Program-made: the position numbers and the translations under genes
Assembly (NCBI GenBank): GCA_902490355.1
Contig: CABUDN010000142.1
Location: forward strand, 1 to 6,331
DNA length: 6,331 nt
Reading direction: 5' to 3'
Origin: an uncultured Oscillibacter sp.
GTDB lineage: Bacteria > Bacillota > Clostridia > Oscillospirales > Oscillospiraceae
In this document: positions 6,168-6,331 of the stretch, in pieces
Layout of the letters: the number at the start of each line of letters is the position of its first letter
Numbering within the stretch: the first letter of the stretch is position 1
The notes under the pieces: generated by a model
Databases searched by the model: none
Told to the model about the DNA's origin: nothing
Seen by the model: only the letters and a program-made list of their open reading frames with translations

Positions 6168-6220
6168 AGAAACGGAGAAGGTCTGCATCCTTTGAAGGGT
6201 GCAGACCTTCTCCGTTTCTT
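6168..6220 (+). terminator. Long hairpin closing the operon, probable terminator
   Basis: Bases 6168-6190 pair with 6197-6219 around loop TTTGAA, giving a 23-bp stem with one G-U wobble. It starts 37 bases after the nspC stop. The downstream side ends in TTTCTT, and most of those T lie within the stem, so the U-tail is poor. Position and stability make it the likely operon terminator or 3' stabilising structure. Confidence 0.7.
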
Positions 6221-6249
6221 CCAAAATTGTTTGCGCGGGGAGAGCGTGT

Positions 6250-6331
6250 ATGGAAAAGCGCTGGCCTGCGGGAGGGGTGGATGAGAACGGTACGTTAAGC
6301 GGTTCATCCTTAACCATGATTGAAGGCGTGC
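6250..6331 (+). CDS. Start of a following ORF, possible NagA-like fragment (runs off the end)
   Basis: ATG 6250 has a plausible GGGGAG site at 6237-6242 and opens a frame that continues past the window end. The 27 visible codons begin MEKRWPAGG and continue DENGTLSGSSLTMIEGV. The second part resembles the GTLAGS-LTM region near the C-terminus of N-acetylglucosamine-6-phosphate deacetylase (NagA, amidohydrolase superfamily), which would normally lie some 300 residues into the protein. If the resemblance is real, this is a 5'-truncated remnant or a rearranged gene rather than a full nagA. With so few residues it could also be coincidence or an unrelated small gene. Confidence 0.35.
   Translation, partial: MEKRWPAGGVDENGTLSGSSLTMIEGV

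Noticed and set aside
1..6331. CRISPR arrays, tRNA/rRNA genes, transposases, toxin-antitoxin or phage genes
   Set aside because: I looked for spaced direct repeats, tRNA-like cloverleafs and mobile-element motifs on both strands and saw none.

Overview
The window reads as one polyamine-biosynthesis operon on the + strand of a fairly GC-rich Clostridia-type Firmicute, most likely a gut Oscillospirales/Ruminococcaceae-like organism. Grounds for the taxon are strong Shine-Dalgarno sites (AGGAGG-like), GTG start use, a Bacillus-type fold-I arginine decarboxylase, a SpeE with the Bacillus-style backbone, and the carboxyspermidine genes that are widespread in gut Clostridia. The taxon is an inference; no marker gene is present.

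Layout. Bases 1-46 are not biological: they match an Illumina TruSeq P7/index/read-2 adapter, so the window begins at a contig end with untrimmed adapter. Bases 48-161 may hold the last 37 codons of an unrecognised upstream gene. From about 162 to 419 is an AT-rich promoter region with a 12-bp palindrome, a foldable leader, and a very strong intrinsic terminator (367-402) only 17 bases before the speA start. This suggests transcription attenuation of the whole operon. Five tightly packed genes follow: speA (arginine decarboxylase, GTG 420), speE (aminopropyltransferase), speB (agmatinase), a carboxy(nor)spermidine dehydrogenase (CASDH) and nspC (carboxy(nor)spermidine decarboxylase). Three of the four junctions are stop/start overlaps. 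The fourth (3595-3662) is a 68-base gap with a GC-rich hairpin. A long hairpin at 6168-6219 closes the operon. A start-bearing ORF runs off the right end (6250-6331) and has a stretch resembling the C-terminal part of N-acetylglucosamine-6-phosphate deacetylase.

How the genes work together. SpeA makes agmatine from arginine and SpeB converts it to putrescine. CASDH condenses putrescine with aspartate-beta-semialdehyde to carboxyspermidine, and NspC decarboxylates that to spermidine. SpeE would make spermidine from putrescine (or aminopropylagmatine from agmatine) using decarboxylated S-adenosylmethionine, but no speD is present here. The operon therefore encodes two chemically different ways to add an aminopropyl group. 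That redundancy and the attenuator-like leader are the main points worth following up; none of the five enzymes is itself a new family.
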